Assembly (NCBI GenBank): GCA_016710235.1
Contig: JADJLG010000001.1
Location: forward strand, 1,415,501 to 1,479,500
Direction of reading: 5' to 3'
Length of the DNA stretch: 64,000 nucleotides
DNA from: Saprospiraceae bacterium
GTDB lineage: Bacteria > Bacteroidota > Bacteroidia > Chitinophagales > Saprospiraceae
Under the pieces are notes generated by a model. It was not told the DNA's origin, made no database searches, and saw only the letters and a program-made list of their open reading frames with translations. Within the stretch, counting starts at the first letter, position 1. The number at the start of each line of letters is the position of its first letter. This document shows, piece after piece, positions 63,382 through 64,000 of the stretch. Position numbers and translations under genes: made by a program.

Positions 63382-64000
63382 ATGGATCTCTTCTCAGTAT
63401 CTGATCGTGCTTTAAACAAAGTAAAATTTGATAAAGCGTATACAAGACTAAACCCAAGGCAGCGTGAAGCTGTAGAAAGTATTGAGGGTCCTGTTATGGT
63501 AATAGCGGGTCCCGGTACCGGTAAGACACAGATTCTTTCTGTACGTATTGGAAATATTCTCAGAAAGACGGATACTGATCCAAGAAGTATATTGTGTCTC
63601 ACATACACAGATTCCGGAGCGATGAATATGAGACAACGCTTGCTCGAGTTTATTGGAAGTGATGCATATTCAGTGGGTATTTTTACTTTTCACAGCTTTT
63701 GCAATAAAATCATCAAAGATCATCCCGATGAGTTTAGAATCCGAGATGGTCAGGAGAAAGTCTCAGACCTGGAATATGCTGAACTGCTCGAAGAAATTTT
63801 CGATGAATTGTCACCGGAAGATATACTCTATCATTCGCAGCAATTCAATCAAAATAATATATACAGATTAAAGCAGTTTCACGAACTGAGAAAAAAAGAA
63901 AACTGGGATCCAAATGACATCATTGCATTACTGGATGAGGAAGAAAAAAATGCTCCCGACGATCCACAGTTTCAGTACCAGATCAATCGTAAGCCCTTCA
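63382..64000 (+). CDS. UvrD/Rep-family ATP-dependent helicase, 5' part only
   Basis: The gene starts with ATG at 63382 and runs off the right edge; 206 residues are visible. The Q motif is LNPRQREAVESIEG, Walker A is AGPGTGKTQIL, motif Ia is LCLTYTDSGAMNMRQRLL and motif Ib is VGIFTFHSFCNKII. These identify a superfamily 1A 3'-5' helicase. The TDSGAMNM variant replaces the common TNKAAxEM, as seen in a Bacteroidota subgroup of PcrA-like helicases, so it is probably not the housekeeping UvrD itself. The nuclease or C-terminal domains, if any, are outside the window. Confidence 0.9.
   Translation, partial: MDLFSVSDRALNKVKFDKAYTRLNPRQREAVESIEGPVMVIAGPGTGKTQILSVRIGNILRKTDTDPRSILCLTYTDSGAMNMRQRLLEFIGSDAYSVGIFTFHSFCNKIIKDHPDEFRIRDGQEKVSDLEYAELLEEIFDELSPEDILYHSQQFNQNNIYRLKQFHELRKKENWDPNDIIALLDEEEKNAPDDPQFQYQINRKPF

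Noticed and set aside
63382..64000. Helicase at the right edge as part of a defence island
   Set aside because: Only the first 206 residues are visible, with no defence-type neighbours inside the window; the motifs fit an ordinary UvrD/PcrA-like helicase.
1..64000. tRNA, rRNA or riboswitch genes
   Set aside because: No T-loop consensus with a matching cloverleaf, no rRNA-like stretches and no recognisable riboswitch leaders were found by eye; weak structured RNAs could have been missed without a covariance search.

Overview
The window looks like a chromosome segment from a Bacteroidota bacterium, most probably a Saprospiraceae-like member of the Chitinophagia/Saprospiria. Seen directly: AT-rich sequence; giant secreted proteins ending in gliding-motility-associated (CHU_C, type B) or type A T9SS sorting domains; FecI/FecR/TonB-receptor and other ECF sigma modules; start regions without Shine-Dalgarno sequences; and repeated TTG-N17-20-TAnnTTTG promoters, the Bacteroidota housekeeping consensus. 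The taxon is an inference; no rRNA or tRNA gene was seen.

Left part (1-14 kb). A frameshifted secreted protein leaves the left edge and is divergent from a 1709-residue cell-surface protein that carries an exact-length 1551-bp internal tandem duplication. A decayed IS4-type transposase follows. Next come a three-repeat lipoprotein and, divergently, an ECF sigma factor, a FecR-type anti-sigma factor and a TonB receptor with an STN signalling domain, which together form a surface-signalling unit.

Middle part (14-39 kb), mostly ordinary chromosome: HtrA protease, a second ECF sigma factor with a membrane partner, a SPOR protein, a YedK/HMCES-type DNA-protein crosslink protein, a YegS-like lipid kinase, IleS, a LolA-like periplasmic protein, a DUF2027-Smr protein, a flavin reductase, a large outer-membrane protein, a metallo-beta-lactamase-fold hydrolase, a VOC protein, a thioredoxin/MsrA-like fusion and an omega-amidase-like nitrilase. 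A tight five-gene run (34.1-37.8 kb) encodes an ABC transporter with a His-rich permease loop, a DUF1801-HhH fusion, a TauE/SafE transporter and a rhodanese lipoprotein; hflX follows.

Accessory part (39-43 kb). A zinc metalloprotease gene, broken by a one-base frameshift, heads an operon of four tandem paralogous lipoproteins whose ends are nearly identical and whose central cores differ. This is the best candidate in the window for an undescribed system. A short GC-rich intergenic element lies just upstream of the operon.

Right part (43.5-64 kb). rnhB with a small partner gene, a T9SS-exported M14 carboxypeptidase, an ALDH7-like dehydrogenase, an envelope-glycan run (GT2 transferase, methyltransferase, multi-membrane protein) that continues into methylmalonyl-CoA epimerase and a second TauE-like protein. 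Then two tandem 1240-residue FG-GAP / Cys-repeat / CHU_C surface proteins that are mosaics of near-identical and divergent blocks. Last are a T9SS protein whose start region holds a (GGGATGT)4 tract suited to phase variation, and the beginning of a UvrD/Rep helicase cut by the right edge.
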